This document shows, piece by piece, positions 9,270 to 17,576 of a DNA stretch of 64,000 bases. A model generated the notes under the pieces. It searched no databases. It saw only the letters and a program-made list of their open reading frames with translations, and was not told the origin of the DNA. The translations under genes were made by a program, and so were the position numbers. The stretch comes from Nocardia terpenica (lineage in GTDB: Bacteria > Actinomycetota > Actinomycetes > Mycobacteriales > Mycobacteriaceae): assembly GCF_013186535.1 (NCBI RefSeq), contig NZ_JABMCZ010000005.1, positions 1,054,001 to 1,118,000 of the forward strand, in the 5' to 3' direction. Position 1 is the stretch's first letter. Every line of letters starts with the position of its first letter.

Positions 9270-9929
9270 TCATACCCGCAGCGGATCGCGATCGAGCCGG
9301 TCGAGCAGGCCCACGAGCTCGGTGAGCTCCCCGATCCGCAGGGTGGGCTCGTCGCCCGCGCCCGGCGATTGCAGCAGGCTCCACGGCCCGCGGCGCACGA
9401 GCGCGGTGTGCAGGCCCATCGCGGCCGCGGGGCGCACGTCGTTGTCGAGTCGATCACCCACGTACAGAATCTCGCCCGGCTCGAACGGGGTGTGCTGCAC
9501 CAGCCGCCGGAAGAACGCCGGATCGGGCTTCGCCACCCCCCACTGCTCCGAGGTGGCGACGAGATCGCACGGCAGGCGCAGCGATCGCAGGATGTCGCGG
9601 GTCTCGAGGGTCTGGTTGCCGGCGATGCCGGTCCACACGCCGCGGGCCCGCAGCGCGGTCAGCACCGGCCGCACATCGGGGTAGAGATCGTCCTCGGTGA
9701 AATACTCCAGCTCGTCCTCGACCGCGCGCCGGGCCCGCGCCGCGGCCGGGTCGATACCGGGAGCGACCAGCCGCAGCGCGTGGTACTCGTCGAACCCCCG
9801 GGCCAATGCCATCCCGACCGCGGCGGCGAAGGTGTGTGCCGGAACGCCCAGCCATTGGGCCCACCGGCGATATTCGCGTTCGGTATTGACCACGCATTCA
9901 CCGATATCGAAGACGACGGCCCGGATCAT
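9270..9929 (-). CDS. HAD-superfamily hydrolase
   Basis: 219 residues. Motif I is FDIGECVVNTE at residues 7-17, with the nucleophile Asp8. The second aspartate usual in phosphatases is replaced by Gly, as in the FDxGETL subgroup. GIAGNQT (motif II), KPDPAFF with the motif III lysine, and YVGDRLDNDV (motif IV, Mg binding) are all present. It probably removes a phosphate from a small metabolite. The start ATG overlaps the stop of the prenyl synthase in an ATGA, so the two proteins are coupled. That suggests a prenyl diphosphate or related phosphate as a possible substrate; this is inference. Confidence 0.85.
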   Translation of the reverse strand: MIRAVVFDIGECVVNTEREYRRWAQWLGVPAHTFAAAVGMALARGFDEYHALRLVAPGIDPAAARARRAVEDELEYFTEDDLYPDVRPVLTALRARGVWTGIAGNQTLETRDILRSLRLPCDLVATSEQWGVAKPDPAFFRRLVQHTPFEPGEILYVGDRLDNDVRPAAAMGLHTALVRRGPWSLLQSPGAGDEPTLRIGELTELVGLLDRLDRDPLRV

Positions 9930-10960
9930 CGGGCCACCTGGGGCAATTCGCTCAATGTCATATCAAGTCCCTTGCGGCGCACGGATTCGATCATCTCGTC
10001 GGCCCATTCGATGACACGTCGCGCCAGTTCCCGGTCGCCGCTGAACTCCTCGGCGCGATCGAGATGCCAACGGGCGCGGTCGAGATGATCGAGCGCGATG
10101 CGGAATGTCGCCTGCAGGCACGGTTCCCAATCCTCCAGGCTCAGCGCGCGTAACACCTGGACGCTGCGGCGGCCCGCCGGTTCGAAACGGACACCGGCGG
10201 ATTCGGCGAGGATGGTGACCGGCAGGGTGAGATTGCCGAGATCGATATCGAATTCGGCCTCCTTCGACCGCCGCGGCCCGCTCGCCCCCAGCCACGCGCG
10301 CACGTCCTCGACGTCGTCGGCGAACTGGAAACCGAGGCCGAATTCGCGGACGGCCTCGCGCAGGTGGGTGAGGTCGACCGGCCAGCCCGGGCTGGACATG
10401 CAGCCGATCACCAGGCCGAGTTCCATTGCGGCGGAGGCCTTGCCGATGCTGATGCCGACGTGCGCGGCCCGATCCTTGACACGTCCGCGTTCGTTCACCT
10501 CGCGCAGCTGGGCCACGTTCACCCGCTGCCAGGTCTCCAGGAAGACGTTCGCCGCCTCGGCGGAATCGGCCTGCGCGATCGCCAAAGCCCTGGCGGCGAC
10601 GAGGTTTCCGATCAGCAGCGCCCGCTCGCGGCCGACCGCCTTCCACAACGTGGGCAGGCCCCGGCGCACGGTGCCGCGGTCGAGGATGTCGTCGTGGATC
10701 AGCGTTGAGGTGTGCATCATTTCCAGTGCGGCACAACGCCGTATCAGCCGATCCGACAGCAGCCCCGCCGCCGTGGCGGCCAGGCGGGAGCGGATCAGCC
10801 TTCCGGCCGCGAGCGAGGGCGCATGGGCCTCCAATCCGTAGGGAACCAGCAGGAGCAGATATTCGTGTTCGAGTTCGGACGTGAGTAGCGAAGCGAATTC
10901 GGTGAGATCGACGCTTTCGGGTGCCAGTCGTCGCACCCGCGCGTCCCCAGCTGTCGACAT
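9926..10960 (-). CDS. Polyprenyl diphosphate synthase
   Basis: 344 residues of the trans-isoprenyl diphosphate synthase family. The first aspartate-rich motif is LIHDDILDRGTVRRG and the second is FQFADDVEDV; both bind Mg-diphosphate. It condenses isopentenyl diphosphate with an allylic diphosphate. The product chain length cannot be read safely: the residues before the first motif are EMMHTSTL, without the bulky aromatic pair that stops short chains. The start ATG at 10960 has GAGG 8 nt upstream. It overlaps the downstream HAD gene by 4 nt. No cyclase, quinone or carotenoid gene is adjacent. Confidence 0.9.
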   Translation of the reverse strand: MSTAGDARVRRLAPESVDLTEFASLLTSELEHEYLLLLVPYGLEAHAPSLAAGRLIRSRLAATAAGLLSDRLIRRCAALEMMHTSTLIHDDILDRGTVRRGLPTLWKAVGRERALLIGNLVAARALAIAQADSAEAANVFLETWQRVNVAQLREVNERGRVKDRAAHVGISIGKASAAMELGLVIGCMSSPGWPVDLTHLREAVREFGLGFQFADDVEDVRAWLGASGPRRSKEAEFDIDLGNLTLPVTILAESAGVRFEPAGRRSVQVLRALSLEDWEPCLQATFRIALDHLDRARWHLDRAEEFSGDRELARRVIEWADEMIESVRRKGLDMTLSELPQVAR

Positions 10961-11028
10961 CGGGGCTGCCTCGGCTCAGTGGGAGTTGGGGGTTAGAAAG
11001 AGACCACTTGTAACGGTACAGCACACGC

Positions 11029-11066
11029 TTGCACGTACAGATGCAAAATCCTTTTGTGACTGTCAA
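11029..11066 (-). promoter_or_regulatory. Candidate promoter and inverted repeat upstream of the prenyl synthase
   Basis: On the minus strand TTGACA (11061-11066) is followed after 17 nt by CATCTG (11038-11043), giving a leader of about 70 nt. The -10 is poor. An inverted repeat TTGCA-8 nt-TGCAA (11029-11046) overlaps it and could be an operator. The rest of the 336-bp gap (10961-11296) shows only the merR terminator-like element. Confidence 0.4.
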
Positions 11067-11249
11067 ATCAGCCTGATTCAGACATTCCGTGCGCGATCAT
11101 GGTCGGCGAGCGCGCGCCGCCGAGTCGATCAAACCGTGCCCGACCTGCGACGGAATCTCCAGTGCGACACGAAGACCCGCACAGTGCACAGTCCGACAAT
11201 CGCGGGGACGTCGAACTGGACATCAGTTCTATATGGCGCAAACCAGATC

Positions 11250-11299
11250 AGGAAAAACCAGGCCCATTGACCAGGCTGGTCGGTCGTCCGGCCTGGTCA
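11250..11299 (-). terminator. Terminator-like hairpin downstream of merR
   Basis: GACCAGGC (11269-11276) pairs with GCCTGGTC (11291-11298), overlapping the merR stop codon. On the minus strand a second CCTGG and a run of five T follow. The loop is long (14 nt), so the call is tentative. Confidence 0.4.
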
Positions 11300-11659
11300 C
11301 GGCCGCACACTCGCATTCTCGGCAACCGCAATAGTGTGCCGCAAGATCTGCCGCGCATCGGCCAACTCGGCCGCACGTCGATCGAGCCGATCCAGTTGCC
11401 CGCGTAGCGCTTCGAGCACCCCGGGACACGGGCGCAGCGATCCGTCGCCCAGCGCGCAGGGCAGCACCTGCCGGATCAGCCGCACCGGAAGTCCCGCGGC
11501 GAGCAGTGCCCGGATCTGCCGGACCGTCCGTTCGGCGGAGTCGTCGTAGTCGCGGTAGCCGTTGTCCCGCCGCCGCGACGACAGCAGTCCCGCCTGTTCG
11601 TAGTAGCGCAGCTGCCGCTCGCTGACACCGGTTCGCTCGGCCAACTGCCCGATCAGCAT
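11297..11659 (-). CDS. MerR-family transcriptional regulator
   Basis: 120 residues. The N-terminal winged helix reads MLIGQLAERTGVSERQLRYYEQAGLL, followed by RRDNGYRDYDDSA, the usual MerR HTH and wing. A dimerisation coiled coil (ALRGQLDRLDRRAAELADARQIL) follows. The effector end is short, with Cys in LPCALGDGSLRPCPGV. It is divergent from the amidohydrolase gene, and a dyad with MerR-promoter geometry lies between them. The inducer is unknown; the two cysteines allow a metal or redox signal but do not prove one. Confidence 0.9.
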   Translation of the reverse strand: MLIGQLAERTGVSERQLRYYEQAGLLSSRRRDNGYRDYDDSAERTVRQIRALLAAGLPVRLIRQVLPCALGDGSLRPCPGVLEALRGQLDRLDRRAAELADARQILRHTIAVAENASVRP

Positions 11660-11674
11660 GCGGTGCCCCCGATC

Positions 11675-11706
11675 TTGACCTTGTCACAGTGACAACGTTC
11701 AACACT
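11675..11706 (+). promoter_or_regulatory. MerR-type operator and promoter between merR and the amidohydrolase
   Basis: TTGACC (11675-11680) is followed directly by a perfect 15-bp dyad, TTGTCACAGTGACAA (11681-11695), and AACACT or CAACAC about 19-20 nt after the -35. An overlong spacer containing a dyad is the signature of MerR-activated promoters. It faces the plus-strand amidohydrolase, while merR starts just 15 bp away in the other direction. Confidence 0.7.
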
Positions 11707-11752
11707 GCCGTGGCGGCCGTATTCCGCGGTCGCCGGGAGCAGTTCGAGGGAG

Positions 11753-12541
11753 ATGTCGTTGATCATCGATGCACACAGCCACGTCCACGATCCGGTGGAC
11801 CGTCATATCGCGCTGCTGGACGAGGCGGGCGTGGACCGCGCGGTGGTGTTCGCCACCCGGCCGCATCCGGAGCGCGCCACCGATCTGGCCTCGCTGCGCG
11901 CGCAGATGACCGCGCTGACCGCGGCGGTGGGCGGCGAGGTCGATCCGGAGTCGTATCGAATCGCCTGGCGGGAGCTCGATGTCGCGCTCGCGGCCCATCC
12001 GGATCGGTTCATCGGCTTCGGCACGGTCCGGCTGGATCTGCCGGGCGCGCGGATCGCGGACTACATCGATCGGGAGGTGGCCGGGCGCGGCCTGCGCGGA
12101 ATCGGTGAGCTGACACCGCCACCCGGCCGGGCCGCGATCATCGAGCCGGTCCTGGCGGCGGCGGCCGATCACGGCGGACTGCCGGTGGTCGTGCACGGAT
12201 TCGACCCCACTACCGCCGACGATCTGCGGACGCTGGCCGCGCTCGCCGACCGCTACCGCACGGTCCCGCTGGTGATCAGCCAACTGGGTGGGACCAATTG
12301 GCTCACCGCCATCGAACTGGTCCGCGACCACCCGTCCCTGTATCTCGAACTGTCCACGGCCAGCATCATTTTCGCGATCCGGCTGGCGATCGCCGAGATC
12401 CCCGATCGCGCCCTGTTCGGTTCCGACGCACCCTACGGTGATCCCGTCCTGGCCCGCGCCGCGGTCGAACGGGTGACCCGCGCGGGCGAGATCCGCGACC
12501 GCGTCCTCGGCGGAACCCTCGCCCAGCTGCTGGGCCGCTAG
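11753..12541 (+). CDS. Amidohydrolase-2 family metal-dependent hydrolase
   Basis: 262 residues. The N-terminal DAHSHVH gives the DxHxH metal-binding pair. A second histidine is in PVVVHGFDP, and LFGSDAPYGDP near the C-terminus supplies the last aspartate. This is a TIM-barrel hydrolase or decarboxylase of the Amidohydro_2 group; the substrate cannot be told. The start is uncertain: ATG 11753 sits almost on top of GAGGGAG, and a TTG two codons later has better spacing. It is divergent from merR, so induction through the MerR promoter is expected. Confidence 0.8.
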   Translation: MSLIIDAHSHVHDPVDRHIALLDEAGVDRAVVFATRPHPERATDLASLRAQMTALTAAVGGEVDPESYRIAWRELDVALAAHPDRFIGFGTVRLDLPGARIADYIDREVAGRGLRGIGELTPPPGRAAIIEPVLAAAADHGGLPVVVHGFDPTTADDLRTLAALADRYRTVPLVISQLGGTNWLTAIELVRDHPSLYLELSTASIIFAIRLAIAEIPDRALFGSDAPYGDPVLARAAVERVTRAGEIRDRVLGGTLAQLLGR

Positions 12542-12781
12542 CGATGCGGCCGGGCGGGCGGCGGGTTTCGCCGAGAGCGAACGGCGCGGCGTGCGCGGTT
12601 CCCCGCGCCCGCGAACGGGAATGTCGATCGGGTAACCCGGTGTTGTTGTGCGGGTGCGGCCCACCCGGCTGGAACGGCCCGTCGGCGATATGAGAGACAA
12701 TGGGGGTGGTCCGCGAGACCACCTCGGGCAGCGGCGGTTGCCCGCCGGACCGATGTGGTGGACCGAAGGAAGGAGTACGCG

Positions 12782-13726
12782 ATGGACTACGAGTCGCGAA
12801 TGTACGAGTTGGAGTTTCCCGCTCCCCAGCTCTCGTCCGCGGACGGTGCGGGTCCGGTGCTGGTGCACGGGCTGGAGGGTTTCACCGACGCCGGCCACGC
12901 GGTACGCCTGGCCACCACCCACCTGCGGGAGAGCCTCGAGGCCGAGCTGGTCGCCTCGTTCGATGTGGACGAGCTGCTCGACTACCGCTCCCGGCGACCG
13001 CTCATGACCTTCAAGACCGACCATTTCTCCGACTACGCCGACCCGGAGCTGAACCTGTGGGCCCTGCGTGACACCGCGGGGACGCCGTTCCTGCTGCTGG
13101 CCGGCCTGGAACCGGACCTGCGCTGGGAGAAGTTCATCACCGCGGTGCGACTACTCGCCGAGCAGCTGGGGGTCCGGCGCACCATCGGCCTGAGCGCGAT
13201 CCCGATGGCGATTCCGCACACCCGCCCGCTGGGCGTCACCGCGCACGCCAGCGACCGCGACCTGATCGGCGAGCACCAGCGCTGGCCGGGTGAGCTGCAG
13301 GTGCCCGGCAGCGCGTCCTCGCTGCTGGAGTACCGCATGGCCCAGCACGGCCACGAGTCGATCGGCTTCTCCGTGCACGTGCCGCACTACCTCGCCCAGA
13401 CCGCGTATCCCGAAGCGGCACAGACGCTTCTGGAGAACGTCGCCGAGAACGCCGGGCTGGATCTGCCGCTGGCGGCGCTGAGCGAATCCGCGGCCCGGGT
13501 GCGCGAGCAGGTCAACGAGCACATCGCCGGTAATGCCGAGGTGGAGACCGTGGTGCACGCGCTCGAGCGCCAGTACGACAGCTTCGTCACCGCGCAGGAG
13601 CGCCAGTCCAGCCTGCTGGCCGGCGAGGCCGACCTGCCCACCGGCGACGAACTCGGCGCCGAGTTCGAGCGCTTCCTCGCCGAGCAGTCCGGTTACGGCG
13701 ACGACGGATTCGACGATCACCGGTAG
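12782..13726 (+). CDS. PAC2-family protein (proteasome assembly chaperone-like)
   Basis: 314 residues starting at ATG 12782, with GGAAGGAG 6 nt upstream; a reading from 12755 has no such site. PVLVHGLEGFTDAGHAVRLA and VRRTIGLSAIPMAIPHTRP match the PAC2 family, which in actinobacteria includes mycobacterial Rv2714, also near ideR. The protein has a three-layer fold and is cytoplasmic; its partner is not established. The C-terminus is acidic (TGDELGAEFERFLAEQSGYGDDGFDDHR). It is followed after 45 bp by the helicase on the same strand. Confidence 0.85.
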   Translation: MDYESRMYELEFPAPQLSSADGAGPVLVHGLEGFTDAGHAVRLATTHLRESLEAELVASFDVDELLDYRSRRPLMTFKTDHFSDYADPELNLWALRDTAGTPFLLLAGLEPDLRWEKFITAVRLLAEQLGVRRTIGLSAIPMAIPHTRPLGVTAHASDRDLIGEHQRWPGELQVPGSASSLLEYRMAQHGHESIGFSVHVPHYLAQTAYPEAAQTLLENVAENAGLDLPLAALSESAARVREQVNEHIAGNAEVETVVHALERQYDSFVTAQERQSSLLAGEADLPTGDELGAEFERFLAEQSGYGDDGFDDHR

Positions 13727-13771
13727 TTCCGATGTGAGGAGTCCGGGCGGCAGCCGGTAAGGTCGAGCCAC

Positions 13772-16279
13772 GTGCAGCTGTCCGAACTGATTCCCGACCG
13801 TGTCGTGCCCGATGTGGACGCGGACTGGTTGTACGAATCGTTCGCCGAATGGGCCGCCGGCCAGAACCTGACGCTGTACCCGGCGCAGGAGGAGGCGCTG
13901 CTCGAGCTGATGACCGGCGCCAACGTCATTCTCGCGACCCCGACCGGCTCCGGTAAATCCCTGGTGGCCCTGGGCGCGCACTTCGCCGCGCTCAATCGGG
14001 GGCAGCGCAGCTACTACACGGCTCCGATCAAGGCGCTGGTCAGCGAGAAGTTCTTCGCGCTGTGCGAGGTGTTCGGCGCGGAGCGGGTCGGCATGGTGAC
14101 CGGCGACGCGGCGGTCAACCCGGACGCGCCGATCATCTGCGCGACCGCCGAGATCCTGGCGAATCTGGCGCTGCGCGAGGGTGCGGACGCCGATGTCGGC
14201 CAGGTCGTGATGGACGAGTTCCACTTCTACTCCGACCCCGACCGCGGCTGGGCCTGGCAGGTGCCGCTGCTGGAGCTGCCGAAGGCGCAGTTCCTGCTCA
14301 TGTCGGCGACCCTCGGCGAGGTCGACTTCTTCCGCGGCGACCTCGAGCAGCGCACCGGCCGCCCCACCGCGATCGTTGCCGGTACCGAACGCCCGGTGCC
14401 GCTGCTGTTCTCCTATCGGCGCACCCCGATCACCGAAACCCTCGAGGAACTGGTCACCACCAACCAGTCCCCCGTCTACGTCGTGCATTTCACCCAGGCC
14501 GCCGCCCTCGAACGCGCGCAGGCGCTGACCAGCGTCAACTTCGCCAGCAAGGCCGAGAAGGACGCCATCGCCGAGGCCATCGGCGGCTTCCGCTTCTCCA
14601 GCGGTTTCGGCAAGACGCTGTCGCGGCTGATCCGACACGGCATCGGCGTGCACCACGCGGGCATGCTGCCCAAGTACCGTCGCCTCGTGGAACGCCTCGC
14701 GCAGGAGGGCCTGCTGAAGGTGGTGTGCGGCACCGACACCCTCGGCGTCGGCATCAACGTGCCCATCCGCACGGTGCTGCTGACCGGGCTCACCAAGTTC
14801 GACGGCGTGCGCACCCGGCGGCTCAAGGCCCGCGAATTCCATCAGATCGCCGGGCGGGCGGGCCGCGCCGGTTACGACACCATGGGCACGGTCGTGGTGC
14901 AGGCCCCCGAGCACGAGGTCGAGAACGCGCGCCTGCTCGCGAAGGCGGGCGACGATCCGAAAAAGCAGCGCAAGGTGCAGCGCCGCAAGCCGCCGGAGGG
15001 CTTCGTGTCCTGGTCCGAGGACACCTTCGACCGGCTGGTCGCCGCCGCACCGGAGCCGATGGTGTCGCGCTTCCGGGTGACCAATGCCCTGCTGCTCAAT
15101 GTGATCGCGCGCCGCGGCAACTGCTTCGACGCCATGCGCCACCTGCTCGAGGACAACCACGAGCCCCGGCCCGCACAGCGCAAGCACATCCTGAAGGCGA
15201 TCCGCCTGTATCGCGCGCTGCGCGACGCCGGTGTGGTGCAGCAGCTCGACGAACCCGACGAGTTCGGCCGCCGCGCCCGGCTCACCGTCGACCTGCAGCG
15301 CGACTTCGCGCTCGACCAACCCCTATCGCCGTTCGCGCTCGCCGCGCTCGATCTACTTGACAGCGACGCGCCGACCTACACACTTGATGTGGTGTCGATC
15401 ATCGAGTCCACGCTGGAGGACCCCCGCCAGTTGCTGCTCGCCCAGCAGCACCGGGCGCGCGGCGCCGCCATCGCGGAGATGAAGGCCGACGGCATCGACT
15501 ACGACGAGCGCATGGAGCTGCTCGAGGACATCACCTGGCCCAAACCACTGGCCGAGCTCATCGAACCGGCCTTCGAGACCTATCGCGCCGGGCACCCCTG
15601 GGTGTCGGAGTTCAGCCCCTCCCCCAAGGCCGTGGTGCGCGAAATGATCGAGCGCTCACTGACTTTCGCCGAACTGATCAGCCAGTACGAGCTGGCCCGC
15701 TCCGAGGGCATGGTGCTGCGCTACCTCGCCGACGCCTATCGCGCGCTGCGCCGCACGGTCCCCGAATCGGCCCGCACCGAGGAGCTCGAGGACCTCACCG
15801 AGTGGCTGGGTGAGCTTGTGCGCCAAGTGGATTCGAGCCTGCTCGACGAGTGGGAGCAGCTCACCAATCCGGGCGCGGAGACCGATGCCGACCAGTTGGC
15901 GTTCGGCGCGGAGACGGTGCGCCCGATCTCCGCCAACGAGCGCGCCTTCCGAGTCATGGTGCGCAACGCCGTATTCCGGCGCGTGGAGCTGGCCGCGCTG
16001 CACCGCTGGGACGCCCTCGGCGAGCTCGGCGACGGCCCCGACTGGGAGACCGAGCTGGCCCCCTACTTCGCCGAGTACGACGCGATCGGCACCGGCCCGA
16101 ACGCGCGCGGCCCGCGCCTGTTCCAGCTCCGGCAGGGGCCCGAATTCTGGCGCGTGCGCCAGGTACTCGACGATCCCGCGGGCGACCACGGCTGGTCCGT
16201 CGACGCCGTGGTCGACCTCGCCGAATCCGACGCCGCCGGCGAAGTGGTGTTCGATGAGATCGCGGTGACGGCGGGATGA
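13772..16279 (+). CDS. Ski2-like DEAD/DEAH helicase with C-terminal DUF3516-like region
   Basis: 835 residues. Walker A is ATPTGSGKS (about residues 54-62), motif II is MDEFH (DEFH rather than DEAH), motif III is LMSATL, and QIAGRAGRAG is motif VI. The C-terminal 300 residues, with HPWVSEFSPSPKAVVREM and PYFAEYDAIGTGPNARGP, match the extension of an actinobacterial helicase group. It probably unwinds or remodels RNA with ATP. The start is GTG 13772 with AAGG about 9 nt upstream. It follows the PAC2 gene closely and may share its transcript. Confidence 0.88.
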   Translation: MQLSELIPDRVVPDVDADWLYESFAEWAAGQNLTLYPAQEEALLELMTGANVILATPTGSGKSLVALGAHFAALNRGQRSYYTAPIKALVSEKFFALCEVFGAERVGMVTGDAAVNPDAPIICATAEILANLALREGADADVGQVVMDEFHFYSDPDRGWAWQVPLLELPKAQFLLMSATLGEVDFFRGDLEQRTGRPTAIVAGTERPVPLLFSYRRTPITETLEELVTTNQSPVYVVHFTQAAALERAQALTSVNFASKAEKDAIAEAIGGFRFSSGFGKTLSRLIRHGIGVHHAGMLPKYRRLVERLAQEGLLKVVCGTDTLGVGINVPIRTVLLTGLTKFDGVRTRRLKAREFHQIAGRAGRAGYDTMGTVVVQAPEHEVENARLLAKAGDDPKKQRKVQRRKPPEGFVSWSEDTFDRLVAAAPEPMVSRFRVTNALLLNVIARRGNCFDAMRHLLEDNHEPRPAQRKHILKAIRLYRALRDAGVVQQLDEPDEFGRRARLTVDLQRDFALDQPLSPFALAALDLLDSDAPTYTLDVVSIIESTLEDPRQLLLAQQHRARGAAIAEMKADGIDYDERMELLEDITWPKPLAELIEPAFETYRAGHPWVSEFSPSPKAVVREMIERSLTFAELISQYELARSEGMVLRYLADAYRALRRTVPESARTEELEDLTEWLGELVRQVDSSLLDEWEQLTNPGAETDADQLAFGAETVRPISANERAFRVMVRNAVFRRVELAALHRWDALGELGDGPDWETELAPYFAEYDAIGTGPNARGPRLFQLRQGPEFWRVRQVLDDPAGDHGWSVDAVVDLAESDAAGEVVFDEIAVTAG

Positions 16280-16452
16280 ACGCCGCCCGTCACGACGTAA
16301 CCGTCGTCAAAATTCTGCGTCGAAAACCCGGTAGACGCGCCTGCGCGTGATCAAGACGACGTCAACCGGTTCGTTTCACACGGCTTCCCGCTGATACCCT
16401 CGCGCTCGGCTTGCAGCGGGAGGCTGCCCGGAAGAAAGAGAGTCCCCTTAGA

Positions 16453-17568
16453 TTGTTCGGTTCCAACGTGCCCGAGTCGCCCTGCCTCGTCATCGACCTG
16501 CAACGGGTGCGCGACAACTACCGCGCACTCCGATCCGCCCTACCCACAGCGCGAATTCGATTCGCGGTCAAGGCTTCTCCGGTGCCGGAGATCATCCGGC
16601 TGCTCGCCGACGAGGGTGCGGAATTCGATGTCGCCAGCATCGGCGAGATCGAGCAGTGCCTGAGCCTGGGCGTCGACCCGGCTGTCATGTGCTACGGCAA
16701 TCCGATCAAGAAGGCCACCCAGATCGCCACCGCCCACACGGCGGGCGTGCGCCGGTACGCCTTCGACACCGAGGACGATCTGGAGCGCATCGCGATCCAC
16801 GCCCCGGGCGCGGAGGTCGAGTGCCGGTTCCTGGCCTCGGCGCCGCAGTCGCAGACGCCCTTCGGCACCAAATTCGGTTGCGCGCCCGGCGAGGCGGTGC
16901 GGCTGATGGTGCGGGCGCGCGATCTCGGGCTGCGGGTGGTCGGGCCCTATTTCCATGTGGGCTCACAGCAACTCGATCCGGCCGCCTGGCGGATCGGTAT
17001 CGAACAGGCCGGTGCCATCGCGGAAGCGCTGGCCGTCAAGGACATTCCGGTCAGCTCCGTGAATATCGGTGGGGGACTGCCGATTTCGTACGCCGACCCG
17101 GCGCCGGAGCTGGCCGAACTGGGTGCCGTCATCGCCGCCGCCGCGGCCCGGCACCTCCCGGAGCACGCCGATCTGGTGGTGGAACCCGGCCGCGCCCTGG
17201 TGGGCAGCGCCGGGGTGATCCACGCCGAGGTCGTGAACGTGCGCATGGCGCCGGACGGGCGGCGCTGGGTATACCTCGATGTCGGCCGCTACAACGGCAT
17301 GGCCGAGACCGAGAACGAGTACATCGCCTACCGGATCGAAACCTTACGAGACGGTGACACCAGGGACGAGGCGGTGATAGCCGGTCCGACCTGCGATGGA
17401 GACGATGTACTCTATCAACGCACGCGGGTCCTCCTACCGACCACGTTGCGAGCCGGTGATCCCGTTCGGATCCTCGATACCGGCGCCTATACGGCGAGCT
17501 ATTCGTCGGTGTCCTTCAACGGTTTTCCGCCTTTGACAGTCCATGTCATCGGCGCTGAGCGAGAGTGA
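16453..17568 (+). CDS. Ornithine/lysine-type PLP decarboxylase (fold type III)
   Basis: About 371 residues. FAVKASP carries the PLP lysine (Lys40), FHVGSQ and VEPGRALVG bind the cofactor phosphate, and GPTCDGDD holds the catalytic cysteine (Cys314). It matches eukaryote-like ornithine decarboxylases, which make putrescine; lysine or diaminopimelate activity is less likely because of context. The start is uncertain: TTG 16453 has AAAGAGAG 10 nt upstream, and GTG 16468 and TTG 16411 are alternatives. TACCCT at 16395-16400 may be the -10. Its stop overlaps the beginning of the SpeD-SpeE fusion frame, so the two form a polyamine operon. Confidence 0.85.
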   Translation: MFGSNVPESPCLVIDLQRVRDNYRALRSALPTARIRFAVKASPVPEIIRLLADEGAEFDVASIGEIEQCLSLGVDPAVMCYGNPIKKATQIATAHTAGVRRYAFDTEDDLERIAIHAPGAEVECRFLASAPQSQTPFGTKFGCAPGEAVRLMVRARDLGLRVVGPYFHVGSQQLDPAAWRIGIEQAGAIAEALAVKDIPVSSVNIGGGLPISYADPAPELAELGAVIAAAAARHLPEHADLVVEPGRALVGSAGVIHAEVVNVRMAPDGRRWVYLDVGRYNGMAETENEYIAYRIETLRDGDTRDEAVIAGPTCDGDDVLYQRTRVLLPTTLRAGDPVRILDTGAYTASYSSVSFNGFPPLTVHVIGAERE

Positions 17569-17576
17569 GTTTGCCC

